Source: Mactromeris polynyma
Taxonomy: Eukaryota > Mollusca > Bivalvia > Venerida > Mactridae
Assembly: GCA_032209605.1 (NCBI GenBank)
Contig: JASFXZ010000002.1
Coordinates: 54,252,431-54,316,430 of the forward strand
Direction of reading: 5' to 3'
Length of the DNA: 64,000 bases
Shown: positions 37,041 through 47,538 of the stretch, piece by piece
Numbering within the stretch: position 1 is the stretch's first letter
Layout: every line of letters starts with the position of its first letter
Position numbers and translations under genes: made by a program
Notes under the pieces: generated by a model
Seen by the model: only the letters and a program-made list of their open reading frames with translations
Databases searched by the model: none
What the model was told of the DNA's origin: nothing

Positions 37041-37384
37041 ACCCCTGATAAGCCCATGATTCCGTTAGATTATCGATAAATCGATGATAAATCAATGAAG
37101 GTATTAGTCTTTAACTTGAAAATTTTCCAAGACAGCATTTTTATAACATATAAATATATACATATTTAGATTGCAAATTAAATTCACTTTTTAATGGTAT
37201 TTGTCTTAAATAAGTGAGTTAATTAGTGTTTTTGATATTAATCAGAGAAGTGTGGAATTTTACTAATTTTTTGACGATCTTATCGGGTCACGCGAGGTCA
37301 AGATGATGGACGCGTGTTTATAGAGGGCGCTCTGTTTGCGCATAAATGCGGCGCGTTGGAAGCAATGAATATTAATGAGATCGG

Positions 37385-37410
37385 TTTGACCAATCAAATA
37401 AAAGAATAAA
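37385..37410 (+). promoter_or_regulatory. CCAAT and TATA-like sequences
   Basis: CCAAT at 37390-37394 is followed a few bases later by AATAAAAG, a weak TATA-like match, about 100 bp upstream of a candidate splice donor. This is a plausible but unproven promoter for the gene at 38172. The CCAAT-TATA spacing is short. Confidence 0.3.
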
Positions 37411-37439
37411 ATTTACTGCGAAATTTGAACGGTACTTCT

Positions 37440-38162
37440 ACGATGAAAAATGGCCATGTAAATATTCGACGAAGTCTGTCAAATATTGTAGGATAACCAC
37501 CAGGTAAATATTTTCCGTTCATATATCATTAGAAACTTCAGAATGTCCTCTTTAATTACATGTACGAATATTTAAAATTCGTTCATATTTGGCGAACGCA
37601 TCGAAGTTAAAATTACATCGATCACGCCAATCTGAACCAAATCTTGAGTGTCAGCCATTTTGAAAAATTTGCATATGACCCGATTCACCAAAACAATATT
37701 AAACTTGTAAATGTCCGAATATACGATTAAAACGATTTAAACAATAAAAGGGACACATTGATGATAATTATTCTGGAATAAAAATGAAGAAAACGAACGT
37801 TATTCTGTTAAATTTGATGAAATGCATGATGTGTTTACACTTTTATGCGTCGAATAGCACTTTCTATATCGTAAGAAATATTGCATCTTTCGTCGATTTA
37901 GAAGGTAACTGTGATATAAACTGGTATAACGAGTGTTTATTAAAGTGTTCAGTGTACTTGATTTAATATTATTGGTGATTTTGATCTTTATTTTTCGTAT
38001 TATATCAACCTGATGAAAACCGGAGCTGGATAATGTATAGGTACATTTTCGATTTCGGATAGTTCACATTTCGGACATAAATTCACCCACAGCCATTAAA
38101 CATTTGTTTTGTTGTATATGTGCTTTAAACATATAAGTAACACTGCTCTTGTATCTTTATAG
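37440..38162 (+). other. Candidate 5' UTR exon and intron
   Basis: CACCAG/GTAAATATT at 37503/37504 is a reasonable donor and TATCTTTATAG/GTAGAAAGT at 38162/38163 a good acceptor, nine bases before the start codon at 38172. That gives a 659-nt candidate intron in the leader. Only a transcript could confirm it. Confidence 0.4.
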
Positions 38163-38171
38163 GTAGAAAGT

Positions 38172-41100
38172 ATGGACCTGTGTGATTTCCCTGGACCATT
38201 TTGTCAGGAAATTGGACTGCAAACAAGCTCACTAATCAACTGTCAAAGTGAAAGTAAACAATTGGATTTGGAACCAAAAACTTTAAAAATTGGTGTGGTT
38301 GTTGAATTGACGAAGCTAGTAAATAAGTCCAAATTAAAGTCTGGAAAAGTTGTCGATTGGATTTGTAATTTACAATTAAACTTAAGAGAGAGTCATGCAG
38401 ACTATGTGCGGACGCGTGTTCGTCGGGTTGTTGAAACTCAGAAAAACTTTGAAAAGAAAAAGAAACACAAAAGATATGACACTGTGAAAGATTTTCATAA
38501 TGACTTATTCATTGAAGCGAACGGGTCTTTAGTATCTAACTTAAGGTATCAGGTGCCTCAATTACAGACTACAAATACAGACCCAATAATTGTAGACACA
38601 AACCAAAGTGTATCCCCCACTGGAAATTTAGTAACAGTCAGTGAAGACAGTGCAGACTTGCATGAAACAGAAAGTAGTTGCATAGCTAAGGAACAACTGA
38701 AAGATGTACATACACTTGAATATGAAATAAAGAAAAAACAAAAACTACTATCAAAACTTCAAAATCTTGTGATCTCAGAACGTGTAACAATTAAACACTT
38801 GAAAACTACCAAAGGACACTATTCTGTTCGAAATGTTGCCAAACGTGATGCAATAGCTAAAAAAAACAGGAAACTTCTACGAGAGGCGCAATGTACAATA
38901 CTGAGTCAGAAAAAGTTGATGGAAAAGTGTGAGAAAAGAGAAAAAGACCTGAACGAAGGAAATATGAAAATGGACTTGATAGAAGAAATTAGTGCAGATA
39001 ATTTGCATCAACGTGCTAAGAAATCCTTACTAGAAAATGAGTCAAATGTTCAGAATCTGTTAAATGAAAATGAAAAACTCAGAACAAAAATTGTGGAACA
39101 AACATCTCTCAAACAGAATGCCAAAAAATCTGTCACTTACTTCAAGGGACGATTAAAGAAAATAAAAAGTGGGCTCACAATAAATGAATCTTTAAAAACA
39201 TTGAACAAAACTTTGAAAGAAAAAGACAGAGAAATTGAGCAAATGAAAATCAACATGGAATGCTTACAAGATCAATTGTGCAATACATTTGATACCAGAA
39301 ACTCTGATGGTTCATTTAGTGACAGTATTAGACTATGTGTAATAGAACTTGCTGGTCTTGAGGTAGCAGTTGAGAAGATTCCAAAAGTAATGCAAGCAAT
39401 TTCAAAACATATATTCTCACGGATCCTCACAGAAAAAGACCTTCCAACTAGTTCAACCACCCATTCCATCATTGATGAAGGTCACTTCTTGGCAAAAACC
39501 TACATTGCAGCACAGATTGATGCTGCCACTAGTTTTGGGATCAACAGGGATGGCACAACAAGAAAAAAAACAGAAAATCTTGGACACATCAGTGACACTT
39601 GATACAGGAGAAGTCATGAGTCTTGGATTCACTCGAGTATCACATGAAACGGCAAAAACTATCAATAGTGTTCTCAAACTCATATAAATGAACTCTCTGA
39701 GTTGCATCAAGATGAGAAACCTGAAGACTATATTCGACAGACACTTTCAAAACTGTCATTCAGTATGTCAGACCGTGCCAGTAATGAAAAAGCAGCAGAT
39801 CGACTCCTCGATGAGTGGAAAGCGGAAGTGTTGAATACTGTACCAGAATCAGAAAAACATTTTCATTGTATGGCCCATGTTTTATTAGGGTTCCATAAAT
39901 ATGCATGTGGTGATGTTAAGTTAGTAGAGCGTAAACTGGCGGAAGAGCAGGGGCCACTGGGACGAGATAACCTGCCCATGTTCAAATTCTGGAGGTCAAC
40001 TGGAACGGTTGTTGAACGTGTTGTTCGTACTACATCTGACACATTTGGTCCTGCTGGAGACCACCTTGGGTTACGAGACAGATGGGAGGCTCATTGTAGT
40101 ACAAAAGGATTGAAGTCAGCCATTGGAAACTACCGGGATAACCGTTTCAACGGGTTGTTCCAGACAGCAGCTGAAGTTCTTCTTCATTCTGATGATATGT
40201 TGGATGTTCTCGGAACTGTTACTCAACCAAACAAAAAACTGATTGCCGTGAAGGCTGACTTGCAAAGTAGTGCAATAAGGACTCTCCTCCAGTGTTTTGG
40301 ACTAATGTATTATAAAGTTACTGGACCTTATTGGAACCTTGTAACTGAAAACAAAGTGCCATATCTGCTACTGTTCAGCCACATTCAGGAGATCATCAGC
40401 TTCCTGCAGAACTGTACAACCAACCCAGCAACTCTCTTAAATCCGGATGGACACTGGGAAACTGAAGATATATATGGAATAGCGGACATACCTAATCGAG
40501 CTAGATTCCAAGAAAAACTATTTGTGGTAGAGGAAGAACAAACACTGCTTTATGAAATGATCACAGTAGTAAGTGGTGCCATGGTTAGGTGCATTGAGAA
40601 GCAATTGGTTGATTTTCTTCCTGGGGGACAGTTCAGTGAACAACCTAGCAAAGAAGATATTCAGAAAACAGGATTTGCCCACTTAACAAATCTTTCCTGT
40701 GAACACCATTTTGGGGACCTGGACAGCAGCCAGAAGAGACGTCCAAATGCATCCATGCACCACCACTCATCAATTCAACTTTTGAAGCGTAATCGCAACA
40801 ATATGATGACATGGTTGTCTGACATGCCAGTGTATGACAAAACAAATATTCTCAAAGCTGCTCGTAAAGGGGGGAGACACCTGAGGGAAACTCACTTGAA
40901 AAATGAGAAAACTGTGATAAATGAAATCCATAGTGATATGATAAATGAAAAAAACAAGAAAACCAAAAAAAGGAAAATATGTGAAATTTCGGAAGCTACT
41001 GATGAACTAGACTTACCAAATCAAAAACTGTTTAAAGTTAATGAATATGTTGTCGTAGCCTACCAGGACCAATGGTATCCTGGGTGTATTGAACAGACTG

Positions 41101-41228
41101 ATAATGACCATGTAACTGTTAACTTTCTTGCCCCTACTAGGAAACCAGGTTATTTTGTATGGCCTGCGAGAAAGGACGTTCAACGTGTTGAAACACAGTT
41201 TATCATAAAACGGAATTTCATTCCGTAA
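38172..41228 (+). pseudogene. Transposase-like gene, coiled coil / RNase H-like / Tudor-like, with short frame break
   Basis: An ~1,018-codon frame encodes: an N-terminal region (VVELTKLVNKSKLKSGKVVD); a lysine/glutamate-rich coiled coil (about residues 165-400); a region with transposase-like acidic motifs, RDGTTRKK (D at 39549), then MSDRASNEK (D at 39771), CMAHVLLGFH near 39867, a conserved-looking CEHHFGDLDSSQKRRPNAS (E near 40702), and a Tudor/chromo-like tail with WYPGCIEQTDNDHVTVNF and YFVWPARKD. The D...D...C-x2-H...E layout recalls RNase H-like (hAT or MULE type) transposases; the superfamily is not identified. The frame is broken only between a run of eight A at 39563-39570 and about 39690: that stretch reads on in the next frame, then the original frame returns. 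It could be a fresh pseudogene, an assembly error or an active gene with sequence errors. Confidence 0.7.
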
Positions 41229-41458
41229 TGTCTTAATTCTGGGAGGCAATGGTATCTCCCTGACCATGAAGAAATATCAGGACTCTTCTCCCAGTACAGC
41301 AGTATATTCTTCTGAATATGGTCCTGATAATGTATGTTATGTCTTTTGTGAGAAAATAATTTGCGTTACTGTTGTTTTGAATTGAATTTATTATATGATT
41401 AAATTTTGAAATATTTTTGGATTTTTTTTACTGTGTTTTAGTCACATGCTGCTTTTAT

Positions 41459-41665
41459 GTTACTTAATAACTCAAATTCGCGAATTTCACTTAAGATTCG
41501 TGTTACCACTTATTTATAAATGCAATTTTGGCTTCTAGATGTAAGTGGTAACACGAATCTTATCTAGTTGACCACTTATTATGTTACTTAATGACTGAAA
41601 TTCGCGAATTTCACTTAAAATTCGTGTTACCCCTTATTTATAAATGCATGTTTGGCTTCTACATG
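41459..41665. repeat. Duplicated ~125-bp unit with an 18-bp hairpin
   Basis: TTCGCGAATTTCACTTAA...TTCGTGTTACC..TTATTTATAAATGC...TTTGGCTTCTA occurs at 41478 and again at 41602. Between them GATTCGTGTTACCACTTA (41495-41512) pairs perfectly with its inverse at 41542-41559. This lies 230-440 bp after the transposase-like gene and may be that element's right end. Confidence 0.7.
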
Positions 41666-42051
41666 TTACTTATACTGGCCATCAAATCAACCCAGAAATA
41701 GAAGAATCAAGCGCAAAACCACAAAGAACCAATGATAATAATTAATCAACCGGACAGGTCTTACAGTAAAGTAACTGTGGATATTTTTTAATTCAGAGGA
41801 AAACAATATTATCTTTCTATGGACTACTTCTCTAAGTGGGCCAGAGGTGTCTTAATTAGATAACCTCACCGCTGAAAATGTAATTGCTTACATAAAGTAT
41901 AGAATACCGGAGTAGATAATCAGCGATAACGGACACAATATGCGAGTGCTGAATTCCGTCAGTTTTCTCAAAATTAGGAATTTAAACTCACCACATCAAG
42001 TCCAGTACACTACCAGTCACATGGGCAGGTAGAGAGAACTGCAAGGACAAT

Positions 42052-42776
42052 ATATTTCCCGCCGGTTAAGCGAAGCAAATTAGGCGGGAAATGCTTTCCT
42101 TGAACGGGATTAGATATTCAGTTGGCTAGGCCAATCAAAACATGTTATGTTGCTTGTAGTCATAGCAACGAAGTCCGTGGTGGACGTTTTGGAAGGCGCG
42201 AATGAATAGTCATTCAGCTTTGGGCACACAAGCTTACGGACGTTTTATTTACAAACATGAACGTTTTATCTAAATTAGAATACGGGAAAACTACTTTGAT
42301 ATATCATGTAATGATACATAAGTTTATGAAATTTAGATAAAATTGTGTATAACAAGATAGTGATGCAAGGTTTAATGTGTTGTTACAGTGATAATACAGT
42401 GAATGGGAGGTCATGCTTTTTTAGCTCTGTATTTATCATCAAAATTAAAATGTATAATATAATGTTATATGTAATATATGCAATTTTCTCTTGTATTCAA
42501 TATGTCCTCCTGTTCACTGTAATTTGTATGTACTGTTTATATTTTGTTGTATTGTGTATGGGCCGGTGGCCTTATATGTCACAAAGAAATAAACTTGTAA
42601 ACTTGTGTTGTGAGTCTTAGTAGTAGGCTATGTTTGGGATGAGAGAGAGAGATATATTTATGACATAAATGTAAGCTTGCCCAAGTGCTACATACAAAAT
42701 ACATTTGAATGAAGTTTATAACGTACAGTCTTGTTTATATCTTATGGAAATAAGATCTAAGAAGGTTTAAGGAAGT
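42052..42776. mobile_element. ~725-bp insertion within the integrase remnant
   Basis: Integrase homology stops after the single 46-bp unit at 42007-42051 and resumes with the array at 42777. The inserted stretch starts with a GCCGGTTAAGCGAAG...TTAGGCGGGAAATG segment and includes AAGAAATAAACTTGTAAACTTG near 42583, the form of a LINE 3' tail. No target duplication other than the 46-bp unit itself is visible. Confidence 0.5.
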
Positions 42777-43098
42777 AAACTACCAGTCACATGGGCAGGT
42801 AGAGAGAACTGTAAGGACAGTAAAACTACCAGTCACATGGACAGGTAGAGAGAACTGTAAGGACATTAAAACTACCAGTCACATGGGCAGGTAGAGAGAA
42901 CTGTAAGGACAGTAAAACTACCAGTCACATGGGCAGGTAGAGAGAACTGTAAGGACAGTAAAACTACCAGTCACATGGACAGGTAGAGAGAACTGTAAGG
43001 ACAGTAAAACTACCAGTCACATGGGCAGGTAGAGAGAACTGTAAGGACAGTAAAACTACCAGTCACATGGGCAGGTAGAGAGAACTGTAAGGACAGTA
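42777..43098 (+). repeat. 46-bp tandem repeat, 7 copies, expanded from integrase codons
   Basis: TACCAGTCACATGGGCAGGT starts at 42781, 42827, 42873, 42919, 42965, 43011 and 43057. One unit encodes YQSHGQVERTVRTVK, the integrase segment containing the catalytic Glu; an eighth single copy lies at 42011. Copies differ at only one to three positions (GGGCAGG or GGACAGG). A 46-bp unit is not a multiple of three, so the array destroys the frame. Confidence 0.95.
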
Positions 43099-43646
43099 AA
43101 AACCTCCTGAAACAGACCCAAGATCCATACTTGTCTCTGTTAAACTACAGAAAACGACTGGACATAGCCACATAAAATTATGACAGGCATGCTGGAAAAG
43201 TACTGAAACCAATTCAGCCCGGACAATATGCCATGTTTAGAAAAATAAACACTTGGAATAATGGGACAATATAACAGTACCATGATTTGCCACGATCTTA
43301 CATTAAAATCATTCGAGGGCAAAAAACTTTTGTAGCAATAATCGTCAGATCTGTCCCACAAAAGTCCCGCCAGTTAACACATCGCCAGAAGAACATCCTA
43401 TATTACAATCGGGGGAGAAGAATATTACAAGTGCAAAACAATCGTCATTTGGTCTACAACAACAGACACAACATCAGCAACAACAACAACCACCACCAGA
43501 ACAGAATCAGCCAAAGCCATATGTTACAAGATACGACATATCGGTTAAACCAGCAGATTCTTACTAGACAAATAATAAAAAGTACAAAGTGATTCATTCA
43601 AATGGTTTTAAACAGTGTTCAATGATTTTCTTGTAAGTTTGCTTTA

Positions 43647-43912
43647 TTAATATTGTGCTAAACGTGAAATGTTTGGTGCAGAGAAATTCTAATAATCAAG
43701 AAATCGTTGATAGCACATGTATTGTGTTCTAGTGATATTTGATTCTCTACGGTGGGTTTAATCAGATTGTTGACCCACATAAAACACATTTGTAATGTTG
43801 GTAAATGTCAGTAAGATATAGTCTAGCTATGTTTTATTATTCTGTAATGTCAAGTTGACAAAAAAGCATTAACATAGGCAAAATAACAGTGCTTGAAGTT
43901 CCATGGATTTGT
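43647..43912 (+). mobile_element. LTR-like repeat copy B, segment 1
   Basis: A direct-orientation match to 1502-1770, starting 80 bp after the pol stop codon. This position, just 3' of integrase, is where a 3' LTR would begin. Confidence 0.75.
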
Positions 43913-44315
43913 ATTTCAAAAATTATTATCACACTGTTTAATACTTAACAGAAAGTTTTTACCGAAACTTAATGAGGACGATATCATACAATTATAGTGA
44001 CATTATATAAATATTGACTGCCTTGAGGGTGACAGTGCATCTTGTCAACCCGAGGCAACACTGTCGACCGAGGCTTTAGCCGAGGTCGACAGTGTTTGTC
44101 GAGGATTGACGAGATGCACTGTCACCCTCAAGGCAGTCAATATTTATTTTATTATACCGAACAAAATAAAAATAAAGCTAATAACTTAAATTTAGTATTT
44201 TTAATTTCAGCGGGCGACATTGCAGGGTGACAGTTAAAAATGTCGCCCGCTGAGGTTTATATGCAATGTATAGGGAAAACAGTCACGTGAGGTATAATAA
44301 ATAAAATTATACTAG
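43913..44315. mobile_element. 403-bp palindromic insertion in copy B
   Basis: Copy A lacks it (around 1770), and TTTGT flanks it here (43908-43912 and 44316-44320), consistent with a 5-bp target duplication. It contains a long palindrome (arms about 44007-44048 and 44106-44147, starting ATAAATATTGACTGCCTTGA) and a second hairpin (TCAGCGGGCGACATT at 44207-44221 with its inverse at 44239-44253). No coding frame. I cannot assign a family. Confidence 0.7.
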
Positions 44316-45059
44316 TTTGTTAACAGGTCTGAACAGTTGAACCTATGACAATAAACCTATCCAGACATTTTATAGTGTGTTATCAAGTTTATCTGTCATT
44401 CGGTCAAATCCATTCTCAGGAGAATGTTAAATTCATGAGTTCTTGTATTCAGTATTATAGATTAAGATATTTAAGTGGTTATACTTCTATTTGATTCTAA
44501 GGGAAATGTCATGTATTCCTATCCTATGCATAACCCAACTCATAGTGACATATTACATATATCAAGATAGGAATACACAACAAGGACTGTTGTCACGGGA
44601 AAGGTTACACTGTACTTACCAAAATAATTATGAATAAAATATATACTTGAGTTTGCTTGAATAATGGTCATCATCCATATAATTTTGTAATCCTATGTAT
44701 CATTGTATGTGCTCTTCATGTACAAAAACAATGCCCAACAATGTGAGTGTGACTGATCAGACACTTTAGGTAGCATCTAAAAGTCATTGCAAACTCGCTT
44801 AACTAATTAGGAAGTATTAAGTATCAAAATCAACGAACACTAAAAACCAGTATGATTTTTGGGGAAATTCTCTACTGCACAAGAAATATCTGTAAAAAGA
44901 TGATTGGCGCAAATTGAAATGAGCGTTTACAAAGTGCAGACTTGAACAAATCAGCGTCTTGTCTACGAACGGAGTTTGGCAGTCAAAAATATGCTTGACT
45001 GAGGATCTATGTGTTTAATTGCAAAATAAGATTTTATAAAGAATACAGTGTTCAGAATT
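44316..45059 (+). mobile_element. LTR-like repeat copy B, segment 2
   Basis: This matches 1771-1910 and then 6366-7112 of copy A, with an ~85-bp deletion near 44998 relative to copy A. It spans CAGTATTATAGATTAAG at about 44450-44466, the empty site for the element at 1911-6361. Divergence from copy A is about one base in ten by eye. Confidence 0.75.
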
Positions 45060-47026
45060 CGGTCGGTCTAAACACCCCAGGACACCCCAAGACACCACAT
45101 GACACCCCAGGACACCCCAGGACTGCACCAGGACTGTCACAGGATACACCAGGACTCATATAATTGGACTAGAATGTGATTTTAAAACATTTTATACAGT
45201 TATTTATAAATAATGGAGTAATAATGGGTAATTTGCGATCAATATAACGTGCATAAGGGAAGTAACTCTGGGCATGACACCCCAGGACTGCCACAGGATT
45301 CCCCAGGATACCCCAGGACTCGTATATTTGCACTTGAATGTATCTTTATAAACAATGTAGGACATTTCGCTGTTAATATTTCAATGTAATAAAGTAATAA
45401 AGTGAAATTTGTTGTGTCTGATATTTCACATTATACAAGGGAAGTAACTCTTTTTTCGGTATGACTCCGATACGCTTTGGATATGAAAATCATTCTTTTA
45501 GACATGTTGTTTTCTAAAATCTGAATTTGTTGCTTTAATGCATAAATTAAACATCATATATATATATATATTAATAATGAAATATGCTTAGTGTTAGCTT
45601 GCGTTAATCATACTCATGAAAATAACTGACTTTGTAATAAATTTTGCTTAATACTGTCACGGACCTATATACATGTATATAGGTCCGTGATACTGTTTAA
45701 CTGTATCATTTTTACTCATGTTTTTTACTATTCATACTAACCACTGTGTATAAGTGGAATTCGTTCCAAACGATGTCAAAACAATGTCAAATTCCTGAGC
45801 ATGTAATTAAGGGGTAATGTTGATATAGTTGGACTTATAATGTATGATTATGTACAATTACAATACACCTCGTTTTGTTCTGTCAGTACGATCAGTCAAA
45901 ATGCAAAGCTAATTGCACGTATTATTTCTATCGCAATAATTTTACAAGTTAGTTTAAAGGATAGATTTGTGTGTTTTTCCATAAGATACTTAGTTCGGAT
46001 TTTAACATATCATTTCGCACGTAATTTTTAGAGGGGGCATTTTTTAGTCATAATTCAATTATAAAATCACATCAAATATAGTTTATCAATTAACAGAGGT
46101 GTCATAATCCAAGTAGTAGTAGTAAATTGTTTATTAGTGTGACATGTGTATGTAGTTACAAGACTATTGATATATAACATGCAATAAGTAAAATATAATA
46201 CACAACGTCTCTTATGAAAAGAATTATTGTTTCTGATGTGGCTGGTATATATTAATAAAATAATTTAATTAGCTTAATGTAGGTGCAAATCTATGTACTC
46301 CCAGAAAGTAGCGATTTTGTATATTGTCAAAGGCTTATGATTCTTTAAAACTCCATATTGATGCGTTATAATATAAAATAGGTATCATGTATAATGCATG
46401 ATTCACATACGGCTATACGATTCGTGTAGCTTTGCCAGGTATTAACTCAGGACTGTTTTATGTACGGTTGCACAGAATTACTTATCTACCAAAACTGATT
46501 ATATCTACTCGTAGAATTGTTACTTTTTTTTAAATAACTACGTTCACTTTGAAATTAATAATCAAAACTTTAAACAATTATTTTAATTTTGTAATAAATA
46601 AATTATTTAACATGTCTGTTCTGTTCTGTTCATACCCGAGTACAACGCCATTGAATGTTTTTTTTGTAATACCACTCTAATCATTTTTTGGGGGGGGGGG
46701 GATGGGCCACGATAAGAGTTCTTCCCAGTGGTGTGGCCCGGATGTATTAAAATCACATTTCAGTCCAATTAAAATATTCCTGTGTAGTCATGGGGAATCC
46801 TGTGGCAGTCCTGGGGTGTCCTGGTGTGTCATGCTCAGAGTTACTTCCCTTATGCACGCTATATAGACCGCAACTACTCCATTATTACTCCATTATGTCT
46901 AAATAACTGTATAAAATGTTTTAAAATCACATTCTAGTCCAATTATAAGTGTCCTGGTGTATCCTGTGGCAGTCCTGGTGCAGTCCTGGGGTGTCCTGGG
47001 GTGTCTTGGGGTGATTAGACCGACCC
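45060..47026. mobile_element. Foldback/MULE-like element with iterated CACCCCAGGAC ends
   Basis: A 1,967-bp insertion flanked by a perfect 9-bp duplication, TTCAGAATT (45051-45059 and 47027-47035); copy A has the unoccupied site near 7095. The ends are inverted: CGGTCGGTCTAAACACCCCA at left, and the right end read inward GGGTCGGTCTAATCACCCCA. Within the first and last ~300 bp, CACCCCAGGAC-type motifs are iterated and the arms continue to match inversely (AATTGGACTAGAATGTGATT, GCATAAGGGAAGTAACTCTG). Long inverted arms of short repeats plus a 9-bp duplication are features of Foldback and Mutator-like elements. No transposase gene is visible. Confidence 0.85.
45657..45690. repeat. Perfect 34-bp palindrome
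   Basis: TCACGGACCTATATACA and its exact inverse abut, inside the Foldback-like element. No spacer separates the arms. Confidence 0.9.
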
Positions 47027-47035
47027 TTCAGAATT

Positions 47036-47361
47036 CATTCTCTGCTTAAATGTTTGGGGATCAGAAATAATCAATAATGCCAGCGCGACTTCTAAATACT
47101 TTGAATCAGACGATTTCGACTCCAGAGCACTGCATAAAACATTACGTCTCTGTACAAACCACCACGAGGTAAACAATAAATTATTGATAACGCAAATATT
47201 AATGTCAAATACAATCAATCTTCGTTTTCAAATGAAAAACAAATAGATATTCACAATTGCATACATATATATGATTAGAAACGACACGAAGTATAGCTTT
47301 TACAGTAAATCATTCGGACACTTACCGAACAGCATTGGTTGTATCACGAATGTTTAACTTC
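47036..47361 (+). mobile_element. LTR-like repeat copy B, segment 3
   Basis: This matches 7105-7430 with four differences by eye (about 99% identity), much closer than segment 2. The match ends at GTTTAACTTC, after which a TAGGGGATAACG terminus starts at 47365. Confidence 0.8.
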
Positions 47362-47364
47362 ATA

Positions 47365-47538
47365 TAGGGGATAACGGGTAATGACTTATTTCCATATCCA
47401 CGACTAGGCTATCACTCTCTTACACTATCGGCTATCATTACATTTATGAGAGTGAGTGTAAGGAACGATAACTCTGCAAAGGAGATTGCTAGGCTATATG
47501 CACACTCAATGACCCGGTGCGTGCGGTATGACTAAAGT
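47365..47538. other. Sequence starting with TAGGGGATAACGG
   Basis: The first 12 bases equal the terminus of the THAP-bearing element at 49940, suggesting a third copy of that terminal sequence. The rest is unassigned. Confidence 0.4.

Larger units (their letters stand above)
41700..43567 (+). pseudogene. Ty3/gypsy-type pol 3' end (integrase), broken
   Basis: Plus-strand frames with stops and frame changes show an integrase catalytic core: KVTVDIF near 41769, YYLSMDYFSKWA, ISDNG, YASAEFRQFSQN, TTSSPVHYQSHGQVERT near 42003 (the E of the D,D35E triad), KNLLKQTQDPYLSLLNYR near 43098, and a C-terminal PRSYI...GKKL segment followed by a Gln/Asn/Pro-rich tail ending in TAG at 43565-43567. An insertion (about 42052-42776) and a 46-bp tandem array split the core just after the catalytic glutamate. 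The HHCC zinc finger, RT and protease are missing. The LTR-like copy B starts 80 bp downstream. Confidence 0.85.

Noticed and set aside
39560..39700. A programmed ribosomal frameshift in the transposase-like gene
   Set aside because: Two opposite shifts would be needed and the first would have to be +1 at the A run; simple indels explain it better.
42777..43098. A CRISPR-like array
   Set aside because: Units are contiguous with no spacers and are integrase coding sequence; the genome is eukaryotic.
43287..43592. A separate Asn/Gln-rich protein
   Set aside because: It is an out-of-frame reading of the C-terminal part of the gypsy pol; the neighbouring frame continues the expected integrase tail.
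47362..47385. Resemblance of TAGGGGATAACGGGTAAT to the recognition site of the homing endonuclease I-SceI
   Set aside because: It differs from the true site, no homing endonuclease gene is present, and TAGGGGATAACG is explained as a transposon terminus found again at 49940 and 52662.
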